Positions 1-10,789 of a stretch of DNA of 64,000 nt are shown here, piece by piece (position 1 is the first letter of the stretch; each line of letters begins with the position of its first letter). The notes beneath the pieces are model-generated. The model had not been told where the DNA came from. It did no database searches and worked only from the letters and a program-made list of their open reading frames with translations. The translations under genes and the position numbers were made by a program. Source of the stretch: Lycorma delicatula (Eukaryota; Arthropoda; Insecta; Hemiptera; Fulgoridae); contig NC_134455.1 of assembly GCF_047948215.1 (NCBI RefSeq), forward strand, positions 350,515,991 to 350,579,990, given 5' to 3'.

Positions 1-538
1 CACAAAAACGCTATCCGAATACTTTCTCTGAACACGATATAAACTGGACTAAATTTTATTTCTTTATACACCCATTGTGTACTTCGAATGACAGATCTAA
101 ATATAATCGTGACGAAAGACATCATTTCTAACTGCATGTATAAATTTTTATAGGCCTGTACATAATACCAATTAGAGCATTAGTCACTGGTTAAGGAATT
201 GTTATTATTTACAAGGTTGAGTAATTAAGCATTTTTATACATTAATGAACAAACGTGAAAAGAATTGAACACACAACAACATAAATGTATTGTTAGCGTG
301 CCCGTATTGTTTGTAAGTCGAAAAAATGAAATAAAAATAATAATTACACGAAAAAATAATGTTTTGGAAACAATAATATAATGAGATGTGAGCACGTGAC
401 GTCACAAGCTCGTAGATTCGCTGGGGCAACTATACAGCATTAAAAAAAAAACACCAAGAGAAAAAAAATGTTTTGCATGCAAAATAATATATAAATTGAA
501 ACTTGACAGCACTTTGTTTTGATTACAGTAAATTTTAA
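1..538. other. AT-rich noncoding DNA, no recognised feature
   Basis: No open frame here carries a recognisable domain. The short frames on the minus strand (to about position 630) have the composition expected of random AT-rich DNA. I see no repeat shared with the rest of the window. Confidence 0.6.
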
Positions 539-539
539 A

Positions 540-1003
540 AAGCCAGATAATTCAATAATTTTCCAAACTTTACAGGGAAAGTTATTCTCTCTGCCTACCA
601 CATTGCTTAGGAAGTTAAGTAAATGGAACATTTAACATGGAGTGTCTCAGATAAGTGTTTTTGGTCCCTTGCTTTTTTTTAATTATTTATTAATGATCAA
701 CATCAGAATCTTGAGCCGTTCATTGTAAACCTTTTTGCAGGCGACACAACTGTATCTAAATCTGAAGACTGTTATTTAAAAGTAATGAAAAATTCCATTA
801 TAGCAGCTCAAAAACTTGTCCTCTTGATGGATTGCAACTATTTCATTTTAAATTTTGATAAAATTGTTGTATTGTGCTTCTCAGATAGATGTAATATTGT
901 TGATCGCGTGGATAGAGTTCTAATTAATGATAATGATAGTATTTCTGTTGCCCTCAAAGAGATATTTCTGAGTATTTTATTGGAAGACAAGTTCTCGTAG
1001 GAT
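540..1003 (+). pseudogene. LINE reverse transcriptase remnant (CR1/jockey-type)
   Basis: Broken reverse transcriptase of a non-LTR retrotransposon. At 639-680 the plus strand reads GVSQISVFGPLLFF, the counterpart of the GVPQGSVLGPLLF motif of LINE reverse transcriptases. It then shifts frame and runs on to an asparagine-aspartate step near 690-700. At 735-755 it reads LFAGDTTV, the catalytic FADDT box with the first of the two aspartates changed to glycine, so the copy cannot be active. An open stretch follows to about 1000. The frame is interrupted by a stop at about 681 and by at least one frameshift. A SINE has inserted at the right end: the last 15 bases (989-1003) recur after it with one change at 1304-1318. 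The clade assignment is a guess from motif style; the RT identity is firm. Confidence 0.75.
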
Positions 1004-1303
1004 AAAACTACCGGATTCATCTAGTAATGAACTCGTCGTCGCAAATCAGCTGATTTCGAAGTCGAGAGTTGTAAGGTTTAAATCATAGTAAAGGTTGTTA
1101 CTTTTATACGGATTTGAATACTAGATCGTGGATACTGATATTCTTTGGTGGTTGATGTTCAATTAACCACACATCTCACGAATGGTCGACCTGAGACTAC
1201 AAAACTACACTTCATTTACATTCATACATATCATCCTCATTAATCCTCTGAAGTAATTCCTTATGACAGTGGTTGCGGAAGCTAAACAGAAAAATAAAGG
1301 AAA
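1004..1303 (+). mobile_element. tRNA-derived SINE, family A, copy 1
   Basis: First of six copies in this window (the others near 22.43, 32.88, 38.23, 61.05 and 63.20 kb). The family head resembles a tRNA, with A-box-like and B-box-like segments on either side of an AAATCAGCTGATTT palindrome. The body holds a conserved ATACTAGATCGTGGATAC block, and copies end in GCTAAACAG plus an A-rich tail. This copy has a diverged head and a good body. Flanking 15-base duplications at 989-1003 and 1304-1318 (14/15 identical) mark it as a retrotransposed insertion into the LINE remnant. Confidence 0.8.
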
Positions 1304-1507
1304 AAGTTCTAGTAGGATGATCAAATTGATCTCGTTTGTAACAAAACTAAACCTTCCTGGTTTACTCTGAAGTCCATTAATAAAACATTAAATTTGTCAA
1401 CTTATGGATTATTTATTTTTCTTTATATATTCTTTTATAAAGTAGAATATTATATCTTGTGGACCCTTCAAAAAGCCTAAACGAATTTTTAAAATACAAA
1501 AATAAAA

Positions 1508-1547
1508 GTTGAACAAGCTTCTGTTGGAGGACAGAAGCTTATTCAAC
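1508..1547. repeat. 17 bp inverted repeat at the H2A pseudogene end
   Basis: Arms at 1508-1524 and 1531-1547 are inverted copies of each other with one mismatch (GTTGAACAAGCTTCTGT against ACAGAAGCTTATTCAAC), separated by six bases. The right arm is genuine H2A coding sequence (ELNKLLS on the minus strand). The left arm looks like a reverse-complement copy of it, placed where the pseudogene breaks off. Confidence 0.85.
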
Positions 1548-1791
1548 TCCTCGTCTTTGCTGATTGCCAACTGCAAATGTCTACGGATGAGACAAGTTTT
1601 CTCGTTAACCCTGAAGGCGTTTCCTACCAACTCTAACACTTCGGCAGCTAAATATTCTATAACAATGGAGAGATACATGCACACGCTCCGCGTAGTTGCC
1701 CTTCCTGTAAAAAATGGTGGATTCTTCCCACCGGGAGTTGAAGATCAACCGGAAGACCGCGATTTTGCCTTTCCCTTCACTTTACAGCCAT
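1525..1791 (-). pseudogene. Histone H2A pseudogene, truncated and frameshifted
   Basis: Remnant of the core histone H2A, the nucleosome protein that pairs with H2B. Read on the minus strand from about 1791, it begins GKVKGKAKSRSS (the basic tail), shifts frame to [12 protein letters not shown] (family LQFPVGRIHRLL) and shifts again to RKGNYAERV. It then shifts once more to [15 protein letters not shown], then [21 protein letters not shown]. These are the alpha1, alpha2 and alpha3 regions in correct order. The sequence matches canonical H2A better than H2A.Z (NKLLS rather than DSLI). At least three frame changes are present, the first residues are shortened, and everything after the LLS segment (docking domain and C-terminal tail) is missing at the palindrome. 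Histone genes normally lack introns, so this could be a broken genomic copy or a processed one; no poly(A) tail or target duplication is visible. It is the only host-derived coding sequence I can identify. Confidence 0.88.
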
Positions 1792-2577
1792 TGACGCGAT
1801 CAGATATCGTTAGGCTGCTCCTGCTGTTTCTGCGTTGCCATTACTTCCAAATAAATTCATAAAATAGACCTTTTATTTGTATCAGTAGATAATAATATAG
1901 TATACATTTAAATTACGCCAACAATGATTCTCTACTGAACGGAAAGGAAACCGTAATAAAGTCTGGATCAGAGCAGTTTTACAAAATAAACAATTAATAA
2001 AAGTTACAAATGAATAAAATTCATATTAATTATTTAAAATATAATTAAATACATGAAATAACGTTAGTGTAAATACAAGAAAGCACTACATATAAAAAAG
2101 TAAAATAATTCAGAAGGCGATAATGAAAATTATTTGAGCATATAAATAGATTGAATGAGACCATGATAATTCATGGTAAAATATATTTTTCCTTCATTAA
2201 AAAATAATTATGGGAATAAAAATTTTTTTTAAATGTCCATAAAAAAAAGAAGAAAATTAAGATGCACTCTTAAGAAGAAAGAAAAAGATAAAAAAATTAA
2301 ATCTGTAATAGAGGTGGTTAGAAAATAATAAGTAAGAGAATATAAGAAAAAAACAGTAAAGAGAGAGGAAGTAGAGAGATTATTCGAGACGTGGCCGGAC
2401 GAAGTTTGTTTACAGTTAGGAAGCAGAAAACTTGTACAATGTTACGTTAGCTTTTATTTCATAAAAGAGATAACTTAATAGTAATAAAACTAATTTTTTA
2501 AGTCAACATTTTGAAGGTGGAGTTAAAAAAATAACTTAAACCGCTTTTAGTCTATTATAAATTAAAACAAAATAAAC
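1792..2577. repeat. AT-rich DNA with a diverged family H copy
   Basis: About 1917-2160 resembles family H, which is better seen at 4417-4720 and 49.25-49.48 kb. Shared features are a GATCAGA.CAG block, a TTCATATTAATT block, and a run ending in GATGAAAATTATTTGA. The rest holds no recognised feature. Confidence 0.45.
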
Positions 2578-2580
2578 TTA

Positions 2581-2626
<46 letters not shown>

Positions 2627-2629
2627 GTA

Positions 2630-2682
<53 letters not shown>
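2578..2682. repeat. (TA)n followed by (TG)n microsatellite
   Basis: About 50 bases of alternating TA with small interruptions are followed by about 48 bases of uninterrupted TG, ending at 2682. Confidence 0.97.
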
Positions 2683-2685
<3 letters not shown>

Positions 2686-3205
2686 TTTCATTAAAATTTT
2701 GTGATTTACTGGTCCGATTTTAAAATAATAATTTATTACTCGCTATATTCCTTAAGGATGTAAGAGTAAATTTTATCAATATAAATGAGCAAATACACTA
2801 GTAGAACAGCTTAAAATGTAAAGATGTATTCTAGTCATATTTTTTAAGCAGTGCTTGATATTTTGATTTGATTACATTTTAAATGAAATATCCATGAGGT
2901 TCCAGCAAATAAGATTTTTAAAAAAACTTAGTTTGCGATTTAATCGATTGTTTCATGTGATTTAATACATTTTATTGTTTCATATCTCAGTTAGGTAAGG
3001 GATTACCTTACCTAATTGAATTTATCTTTAGAGATTTCAAATTTATATTAAATAACAATTCATATAACTTTTTAAAAGTAACTTCTATAAATTATTAACT
3101 TTACCTAGTAAAAGTTTACGTTTCATAAAATTTTGATAATTTTCATTTTATTTTTTAAAGGAATTTCTTTGGTGATGCCGAAAATAATGTTAGTAAACAA
3201 TATTT
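2683..3205. other. AT-rich noncoding DNA with a perfect hairpin
   Basis: No coding signal. The only structure is a hairpin at about 2992-3016, with arms TTAGGTAAGG and CCTTACCTAA around five bases. Confidence 0.7.
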
Positions 3206-3330
3206 CAAACTAATAAAATCGGCTTCAAAAAATAATACTACTAAAAAGTAACAAATAATTATTAACCAAAAGCATTTATAAAAAAGTAACTGCTTTTGAA
3301 GTCGGTGCCGGCCAACACAAATTAAACATA
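3206..3330 (+). repeat. Family G repeat, inverted partner of the copy at 3590
   Basis: This segment contains ATCGGCTTCAAAAAATAAT, AAAAAGTAACAAATAATTAT and GAAGTCGGTGCCGGCCAAC. The same landmarks occur in reverse complement at 3590-3765 and in direct orientation at 39.34-39.46 kb. It is a dispersed AT-rich noncoding repeat, present here as an imperfect inverted pair with a spacer of about 260 bases. Confidence 0.6.
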
Positions 3331-3589
3331 AAGTTAATACCTCAACCATCCTCTAGGTGGCTAAACGGGATTCCCACATGTAAAATGGGATCTCAAGAAA
3401 GTCTCACGATCAAACTTCATCTTGAATTCGCTAAGGCATATATACTTGATGATAATATATGTACCTAAACATCTATAAAGTACTCATATCATATTTTTAT
3501 ATGTCGCATTTTATTGGTGCATTATATTTTTGTAGATCTCATTTTATTGTCATAAAATTTCTATTAACAATTTTGCACTGCTTGAAGTA

Positions 3590-3765
3590 GGATTTGTATT
3601 ATGTAAACCATAGGTTTTTTTAACTTATGTTGGCTGGCATAGACTTCAAAAATAGTTATTTGTTATAAATACTTTTACTTTAGTTAATAAATAGAGATAT
3701 AATTTTTTGTAACTTTTTAGTACTATTATTTTTTTAAGTCGGTTTTTATTTTTATAAATTATTTT
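3590..3765 (-). repeat. Family G repeat, inverted copy
   Basis: Reverse complement of the segment at 3206-3330, with more length. It shares GTTGGCTGGCA, TTAATAAATAGAGATATAAT, TTGTAACTTTTTAGTA and AAGTCGG. No coding potential. Confidence 0.6.
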
Positions 3766-3794
3766 ATTTCACAAGTTTTAGTGTATCTAGTATC

Positions 3795-3797
<3 letters not shown>

Positions 3798-3861
<64 letters not shown>

Positions 3862-3863
3862 TA

Positions 3864-3901
<38 letters not shown>
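3798..3901. repeat. (TA)n microsatellite
   Basis: About 100 bases of almost pure alternating TA, with four small phase breaks. Confidence 0.97.
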
Positions 3902-3903
<2 letters not shown>

Positions 3904-4416
3904 GTAGGTCTAATAAACGCGCTACTCAAATATGAAAGCGAAGTTTAAAGGAAGGTTCCTAAGAAAGGTATGATCGTTTAAGAAAAAAATTGAGAAAGAA
4001 ATGCCATGAATATTTCCGTAAAGACTTCTCAACAGTGAGAATGTAGACTGTCGCAGCACGGTACTGGTGAGAGCGGTCAGCAGCTAAGAGTGTTGAGCCG
4101 TTCAGTGTTTTGCTATTTTACCTAAGTCTATCATCGGATTTGGTTAAAATTTGCATTGGACCATTCCAAAAGTATACTCTTTTGATTAAAAAATATTATT
4201 AAAATCGGAGATATTGCGTAATATACATTAACAAAAAAGGTACAGTCGAATTGATAACTTCCTCCTTTTTTGAAGTCTTAAAAATTACATGATCAAACAG
4301 ACGATTTGAATTTTTTTTCCTTTTTTTTGACGTCTTAATTAATATTAGATTATGATAACGTGAAAATATAATACGTGAAGTTATCATCTTTCTTTCATTC
4401 TGATTACTAATTAATC
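3902..4416. other. Noncoding DNA, slightly less AT-rich, unassigned
   Basis: At 3902-4110 the base composition is more balanced than the surroundings and the text is not low-complexity, but no frame or repeat partner in this window explains it. The remainder is AT-rich and featureless. Confidence 0.5.
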
Positions 4417-4720
4417 TTTTATTCTGATCGGTACAAAATAATATATTTTCTACAGGACTGGTATATTATTCCAGCATTTTCCTGGATGGATAGCGGAAAA
4501 CCATGGTAAAACCTTGATCAGAACAGGATCAGAAAATACACAGGTTGAATATAATATTTAAAAAAAATATATGATTAAATTTCATATTAATTCTTTAAAC
4601 TATCTAAACAGTTGAAATCTTATGGTATGAAGATACTAAATATAAAATATAACTGAAAAATAATTCACAGTTCAAAAAAACCTTGATGAAAATTATTTGA
4701 CCACATATTTACGCATATAC
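4417..4720 (+). repeat. Family H dispersed repeat
   Basis: Starts at TTTTATTCTGATC. A block reading CAGCATTTTCCTGGATGGA is followed by AAAACCTTGATCAGAACAG, then an AT-rich tail ending GATGAAAATTATTTGACC. Related copies lie at 1917-2160, 32.39-32.62, 32.82-33.29 (split by a SINE) and 49.25-49.48 kb. It is noncoding and its class is unknown. Confidence 0.6.
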
Positions 4721-5104
4721 TGAACAGGATTCAGAAAATTTAGCATTTCTTAATTGGTATTATTTAAAAATTCATCTACAGAGTAGAATTGCGACATTAA
4801 AAGAAAAGAAAATCTTTTAAGTATATTTTAAATAAACTGGTGAGAAATTTTTCAAATAATTCGATAATTTACTAAAAATATCAACGGATGCATAACAAGG
4901 CCCTTTCTTGCAAGACAAGGTATTATGTTGAATTATTCAAAAAACAGTTTTGTTACCTATACGGTTTGTTAGCGATAGATATATCATTATATTCTAAGAT
5001 TAAGTGACTATTTTTTTAGCATAGTTTGCAATTTCATAAATGCAAGCTCAAGGATAAGTTAATATATTTAATTTACTAAAATATTATTGGTCTATAGAAT
5101 TCAT
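4721..5104. other. AT-rich noncoding DNA, nothing recognised
   Basis: No domain-bearing frame and no clear repeat partner in the window. Confidence 0.5.
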
Positions 5105-5395
5105 ACTTAAGAGCACCAAACGACAATATGGCTGCCAATTTTTCTACCTTGAAAACTTGTTCTGACTTTTGGAAAAAGTTCCTAGAGATTGTCCCAGGAC
5201 ATTAGTTCGCCTAATCATAATAAATATTTAATAATGATAACAAACTTATCGTTTTATTAAGGCTCTTCAAAGGAAAATAGTACGGTATAATTTTGTTACA
5301 AATTGATGAAATCAATTTAATTGTGCCAAGAGAATTTTTCATCTATTAAAATACCCAGAAATTTAGTTTCATTACCAACGTAAGTATTATCGTTA
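5105..5395 (+). repeat. Family P dispersed repeat
   Basis: Shares an ordered set of landmarks with 37.92-38.15 kb and, in part, 11.99-12.14 kb: GAGCACCAAA, AATAAATATTTAATAATGA, GTTTTATTAAGGC.CTT, GAAATCAATTT and a GAATTTTTCATCTA block. It is noncoding; copies are roughly 70-75% alike by eye. Confidence 0.6.
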
Positions 5396-5908
5396 TCATT
5401 AAATTGGAAATTTTTTTCAAGCGCTTAATTTTACGCGCGCACACATATACACTGGGTGATATTTAAGTATGGAAACAGTTTTTTACTGCATATCTGAGAA
5501 GTATTTGAAGCCAGAAAGAAATAGAGTATTACATAATTTTTTAAAAAAATCTGCATAATGGTAGGTTTTTAATTTATGTCCGCTATATTGAATCAAACTT
5601 AATTCTTTTTAGTAGGAAGGTGAACATATGACAAGTAACTTTCATTTAAAATTTTACAAGATAAACAATGGTGAAAGTCGTTTTTCTGTTAATGCCTTCA
5701 TTATAGAGTTATACGCATTCAAAGTTACAATGATGAAAAAATCACGTTAATAATAAAAGGCATAAAACACGCTGCATGAGCAATTTTATTGGATTTTATA
5801 TTCATAATTCACACAATAACGAACTTTAAACAGTGCTATAATATTGATAAAGATAAACAATAATTAATAAATAACACAAATTAAACGTCTATACCAACTG
5901 ATATTATT
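5396..5908. other. AT-rich noncoding DNA, unassigned
   Basis: Contains an ACACTGGGTGATATTTAAGTA block near 5448 that looks like a transposon edge, but no matching partner is present in this window. No coding signal. Confidence 0.45.
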
Positions 5909-6613
5909 ACTTCCTTGTACGAAGTAAAGGAAGTATTGTGATCGTGAAAAGTTTCGGTTTTCAGATTTCATTGGAAATATACATTTTGGTCATCCCTGAA
6001 TCCATTTTTACCAGTTTCGGCGTGACGTCTTTACATACGTACGAACGTACGTATGTATGTATGTGTGTATCTCGCATAACTCAAAAAGATTAGCCGTAGG
6101 TTGTTGAAATTTTGGATTTATAACTGTTGTAATATCCAGTTGTGCACTTCCCCTTTTGATTGCAATCGACTGAACCAAATGTGACTAAAAGAAGAAAAAA
6201 ATGGATTTTGAACTTTTTCTTAAGTGCCCTCATTGAGAGCTTTGGAACGATGTATGTCATAAGTTGTACTTATTTTTATCAGTTCCAGAGTTATAACCAA
6301 ATAAAATTTTAATTAATGAAATATTTGGATGTTTACGAGGGGAAGGCACATCGGTTCGAATCCGACTTCAATTCTGACTTTTTTTTTAATTTAAACATTT
6401 TGTTATTAATAATTTTTTATCTATGATTGTAAAAAAAATTTACAATAAATAATAAATCAATAATAGCAATAAAAAAAAATCATGAAAAAAAAATCAGAAG
6501 TTATTAGTGAAATAAAATTTTATGTACTTTTAAAAATGTGTATGTGCAATTTAATATGCGTACAAGGAAGTCATATATATATATATATATATATATATGG
6601 TGTCCACATCAGA
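5909..6613 (+). mobile_element. Family J non-autonomous element, most complete plus copy
   Basis: Begins ACTTCCTTGTACGAAGTAAA, and its inverted partner GTACAAGGAAGT lies at 6560-6571, giving a perfect 12-base inverted pair. Beyond it, family copies carry CATGTGGTGTCCACATCAG, itself a hairpin; here a (TA)n run replaces part of it. Internally, TCGGTTCGAATCC at about 6352-6364 matches a tRNA/Pol III B box. The element contains no protein frame. Other copies: 3' ends near 6.96 and 7.36 kb, a copy at 15.98-17.19 kb split by a Helitron, and two minus-strand copies head-to-tail at 55.69-56.99 kb. Class is uncertain: the inverted ends suggest a MITE, the B box a SINE-like ancestry. Confidence 0.7.
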
Positions 6614-6959
6614 TTTGTTGAAACATATGATTATTTAATATTAATTGAAAATTTTAATTTAGAATTGTATTATTTTTATTTATGCATTTGTTTCAGTTTA
6701 CTCATAATAAATATCGCTATAAAATTTAGTAACCTTCTGTTTCGTTTTTGTTTTCATTTTGTTAGGTTATATCAGAATAATAAAAAAAACAAAAAACATA
6801 GTATTAGATACGTATAAGATTTACATTTATTTAAAGAGTAATAAGGAACTTTTACTCTAACTTAATATTTCGGGTGAGATTGTTGAATTAATAATTGTAT
6901 AAATATTTGATGTTAATAAAAACGAATATTTTAGCAATTGTGGAACTGTCCAGTTTTAT
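6614..6959. other. AT-rich noncoding DNA, nothing recognised
   Basis: An open frame crosses this stretch, but it comes from the J element end and AT-rich flank and has no domain. Confidence 0.5.
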
Positions 6960-7120
6960 TAAAGAATTGTAGGATCATATCTCACTTTCAAATGAAAGAA
7001 TTTTAAATGAAGTGCAGCAAAAATGTGTATATGTAATATAATAGGCGTACAAGGAAGCGTACAAGGATGTGGTATCCACATCAGATTTTTTTAACTTAAA
7101 TATTAAAATTTTTATTTTAA
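6960..7120 (+). repeat. Family J, 3'-end fragment
   Basis: Carries AATAGGCGTACAAGGAAGCG and then TGTGGTATCCACATCAGATT, the right-hand end of J. The GTACAAGGA block is locally duplicated. Confidence 0.65.
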
Positions 7121-7363
7121 AATTTTAAGTAAATGTATGCAATCGTAAATTACTAACGAAATAAATTTTGAAAGCATACCATTCTACAATAAATGTTCAA
7201 AATAGTTCAACCTCCACAGGTTGGCAGTGTGCTAACCTTAAGTAATATCCGATTATAATTGCCGTCTCATATCTGCTGGTACACGAGTAGGATCGTCAAT
7301 TATTATTCTTTTCAATTCGTCAACGTCTGTAGGTTTTGTTTTGTAAAAATTATGTTTCAGGTA

Positions 7364-7488
7364 AAAAGATATGAAAAAATAAGTGAAGTTATTAATGAAA
7401 TAAAATTTTGTGTACTTTTCAAAAAAAAAGTGTATATGTGATTTAATAGACGTACAAGGAAGTCATGTGGTATCCACATCAGATTTTT
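7364..7488 (+). repeat. Family J, second 3'-end fragment
   Basis: Runs from GAAGTTATTAATGAAATAAA to CATGTGGTATCCACATCAG and includes GACGTACAAGGAAGT. It is about 300 bases from the previous fragment and in the same orientation. Confidence 0.7.
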
Positions 7489-7980
7489 TAATTTATCTTT
7501 CAATGAAAATTGTTTAAACTGATGTGATTTTAGAAATATTTAAAACTTAATTTTTTAGAATAAAAGAAAAAATTAATAATTGCTTAATTAAAAAAAGAGA
7601 TTGCATAATCTACATATTATAGAAATAAACACAAAAACGACTCTAGATCTACGAAAGTATATAGTTAATTAAATACAGCAAATGCATCTATACTTGAAAT
7701 GATTTATTTTTCGGTATAAAATAACCGCACCCTAATCAATCAAGGGCGGCCTGATGGGAAGTTACTCAAATATTTTTAATTTAAAGGGTAGGATACTTCA
7801 TTTTAAAAAGAATTGAAAATAGAATGGCACAAAAACAACAGATTACCAAATTTTAACCATAATGGCAGCCATTTAATACTGTAGAACACGTTTGAAACTA
7901 ACTACGAAAAATATTAAATGACTGCAATTTTTTAGGTTTTTAAGTTAGCCTAGTTGTGGCCTGAAATGTTTTTATATTAA
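7489..7980. other. AT-rich noncoding DNA, nothing recognised
   Basis: No domain-bearing frame, RNA gene or repeat partner was seen. Confidence 0.5.
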
Positions 7981-8004
7981 AATTCTCAATATAAAATCAA
8001 CAAA

Positions 8005-8485
8005 AAGTGTCATAACTCTACCCTTTCCTTTTCAAATTTTGAGTTGTCCCTATTGGGCAACTCAAAAATGTTTGGGGGTGTGGTGAAATAATGCTGAAAA
8101 ATAGATCGTTTTTTTGAGTTAGAGCATTTCATAGATTTTATTTTATAAGTATTTCATTGTTGAAAAGTTATTAAGAAGTACTGTAGATAACTTTTGAGAC
8201 ATTAGCTATGAAGAATATTCAACGGGCGCCATATTGTTTAGGGTTGTCGTAGCCTGAATTTTTTTATTTCAAAGTTTTTGTTTTTTAATGCCTTTTAAAA
8301 CGATATGTTACAATGCTACCTTAATATATAACATTTTTGAGTTGTCTTCCCATGGAGACACCCTGGTGTCTGAAGTGGTGCTCTCATTCCAAAAATATGT
8401 CACAATGCTACCTTTATATTTAACATTTTTGAGTTCTCCTCCCATTGACACCCTGGTGTTTGAAGTGGTGCTGTCATTACAAAAA
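8005..8485. repeat. Tandem repeat, ~91 bp unit, with an internal hairpin
   Basis: Units at 8303-8394 (92 bases) and 8395-8484 (90 bases) are nearly identical; both carry ACAATGCTACCTT, CATTTTTGAGTT, CACCCTGGTGT and TGAAGTGGTGCT. A more diverged relative at about 8007-8095 has a hairpin at 8037-8068 (TTTTGAGTTGTCC against GGGCAACTCAAAA). The short frames across it are by-products of the repeat. Confidence 0.8.
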
Positions 8486-8573
8486 TAGGTATTTTGAGAT
8501 TGTTGCATTTACTTAATGACAATTTTTATGTTTGAATAGATATTTAAGAGTTCTTATACTTTATTAATATTAT

Positions 8574-8591
8574 CTCTATCTCTCTCTCTCA

Positions 8592-8679
<88 letters not shown>

Positions 8680-8701
8680 CTGTCTGTATGCACGGGCGCG
8701 C

Positions 8702-8730
<29 letters not shown>
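8574..8730. repeat. (CT)n microsatellite with a GT/GA tail
   Basis: About 100 bases of CT repeats, a short TGTCTGTCTGTATG spacer, a GTGTGTG run and an AGAGAG run. Frames across it encode only Arg-Glu or Leu-Ser repeats. Confidence 0.96.
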
Positions 8731-8732
<2 letters not shown>

Positions 8733-9850
8733 AACACCTTGAAATTTTCGCTATATTTTTTATGCGCCGTTCTTGAATCTGATGGAAATGCACGATGTCC
8801 AGTTTAACAAACAAGGCGCTTCATTATTAAAAGCCTGTATCAAATTTTTTTTTCAATTGAATATTTTTATTTGTCACTACATAAAATAAAGATAATTAAT
8901 CGTTTTTAATGTCAAAGATCATTGGCGATATATATGTACACATATACATATGATCGCCAGTTAAAGGTTTTCAATGAGTGAAAGAAAACTACCGGCGCAG
9001 AGTATGCTGCAAACTACAAGCGTTTATTCAATTGCATAAACAACGCCTTTCTTCTTCTGTACATAATTTTCAAGAAAAAAGTTACTGTTAAAAACCAAAA
9101 TTGAAACCGTCGAATGGTAGCGACTCGGTTCTAATTTATTATAGTAGAAAATTCATGAGAAACACTCAAATATAATTAAAGTTTCAGAAATCATTCTATG
9201 TTGGCATGTAGAATATGTATTTTTTAAAATGGTACTCTACTATGAAAGCAAAGCAAGTCAAATTTTAAATTTGATTTTATGAAATGAAAAAGACCGTTTA
9301 AAATAATTATTGCAGCAAATTAAAAAAATTAATCAAATTAAATTAAAGCAACTAAATTACAAATGATATCTTTGTGTTTACATTTATGAATGCTTTATTC
9401 ATTTATTGAAAAAAAACAAAATCCATCTCTATCCAGCTAGGTATGTTTATCCATCCAGACAACCGAATTATTTTCAAATACTCACAACCTAACTATTTGT
9501 ATGTGTTAACTTGTAAGTCAACCTTTTTTACTTTATTTACACTGGTATTTTTAATAAATTACCCCTACCATCTGAAAAATTCTTCCACTTATTAATCGAA
9601 TTCAACTGAACGATTTTCTTTTATAAAAAAATATCACTATAAATAAATTTTTTTAAAAATTTTAAAAAAGAAGGATTTATTAGAAAATATATTAAATAAA
9701 TACTGAATTTTCTGCATCCCGTTCAACGAATACGTGAATATGTGTACAAATAATTTTCGCTAACCTCTTTTGAAATGTGAATTTTTTTTCTTGATGAAAT
9801 TCTTTTGCGTAGGAATATGAAAAGTAATTTTTATAGCGTATGAAATAATT
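8731..9850. other. AT-rich noncoding DNA
   Basis: No coding signal. A small inverted repeat (GGCGAT at 8924, ATCGCC at 8953) encloses an alternating ATGTACAC stretch. Otherwise featureless. Confidence 0.55.
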
Positions 9851-9851
9851 C

Positions 9852-9900
9852 CATGCCTGACCGGGATTCGAACCCGAGACCTCCGGATGGAAGACGCATA
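9852..9900 (-). mobile_element. tRNA-derived SINE, family B, fragment
   Basis: On the minus strand this reads as the lower half of a tRNA-like molecule, with TCGGGTTCGAATCCCGGTCA as the T-arm/B-box. Longer family B copies at 24.4 and 26.9 kb have the same text. This is a SINE fragment, not a tRNA gene: the 5' half is absent. Confidence 0.7.
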
Positions 9901-10789
9901 CACAATTTTACTCTAAATAATTTTTGACAAACTATCTTTCAGAAAACTAGTGGTGAATTTAAATTTTTGGAGAAAAAGAAAAGGAAACACGTAGATGTAC
10001 TGAAAGAAGAGAGAAAATTTAAGGAAATGAATGAAATAATTTTATAGAAGAAAGAAGTGAAAACTATGCATGCGTGAGCCTTAGGAGGTCCGATCACAAT
10101 ATTTCTCTAGCGGTTAATTTTTAAATAATATTAATCAAAAAATTAAAAAAACATCTCTGAATTACGTGCATCTCTTCAATACCTACATAAATATTTACTT
10201 AAATAATTTTTTATAATGCCTTCTGAATTTCGAATTATTTTATAGTTATTTATTTCTATATTTATCTTCATAAATTTATCGTCCATCTATTTATATTTTA
10301 GATAATTAAAATGGACTTTGTCACATCGAATTTTTTTATTTTATAACTATTTGTTTTGTGTTTTGTGATGATGTTCTAATCGAGGTTTTACAGTGGTTTC
10401 CCTTGATCAATCCAGTCAAATGTTGGGACGGTCCCTTTTATATGCTTGGATTACTCATTCCTATTCATTTCTATCGTGATCTATATAATGAACTACTATA
10501 TACGGATCAGAATAAAAGATTTATTTGTTTTATTTATCACCCTAATAATAATACAAAACGTTTTATAAGGAACGGTTACATCTGTTGTTCTAAATAGAAT
10601 GAAGCATTTGCGAATCAAATAAATAATAGACCAAAAGCGATATATTAAGAAATAGGGCTCTTATCAGATAATAGTTCGATTCATAGTTACAGGCTGGAAA
10701 TTCTCATTGTTCATCTCGTAACTATAAAAGAATAAATCGATAAATTTTTATTCGGTGTGCTATTCGTTCTATTCAATAAATCTTTTATT
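9901..10789. other. AT-rich noncoding DNA, nothing firm
   Basis: A minus-strand GATC block near 10.50 kb resembles the start of family H. A 79-codon frame at 10358-10597 has no recognisable domain. Confidence 0.45.

Noticed and set aside
6352..6364. B-box-like motif as evidence for a tRNA gene
   Set aside because: No tRNA cloverleaf around it; it recurs in every J copy as part of the element.
8554..8814. 86-codon frame rich in Arg-Glu repeats
   Set aside because: Translation of a CT/GA microsatellite.
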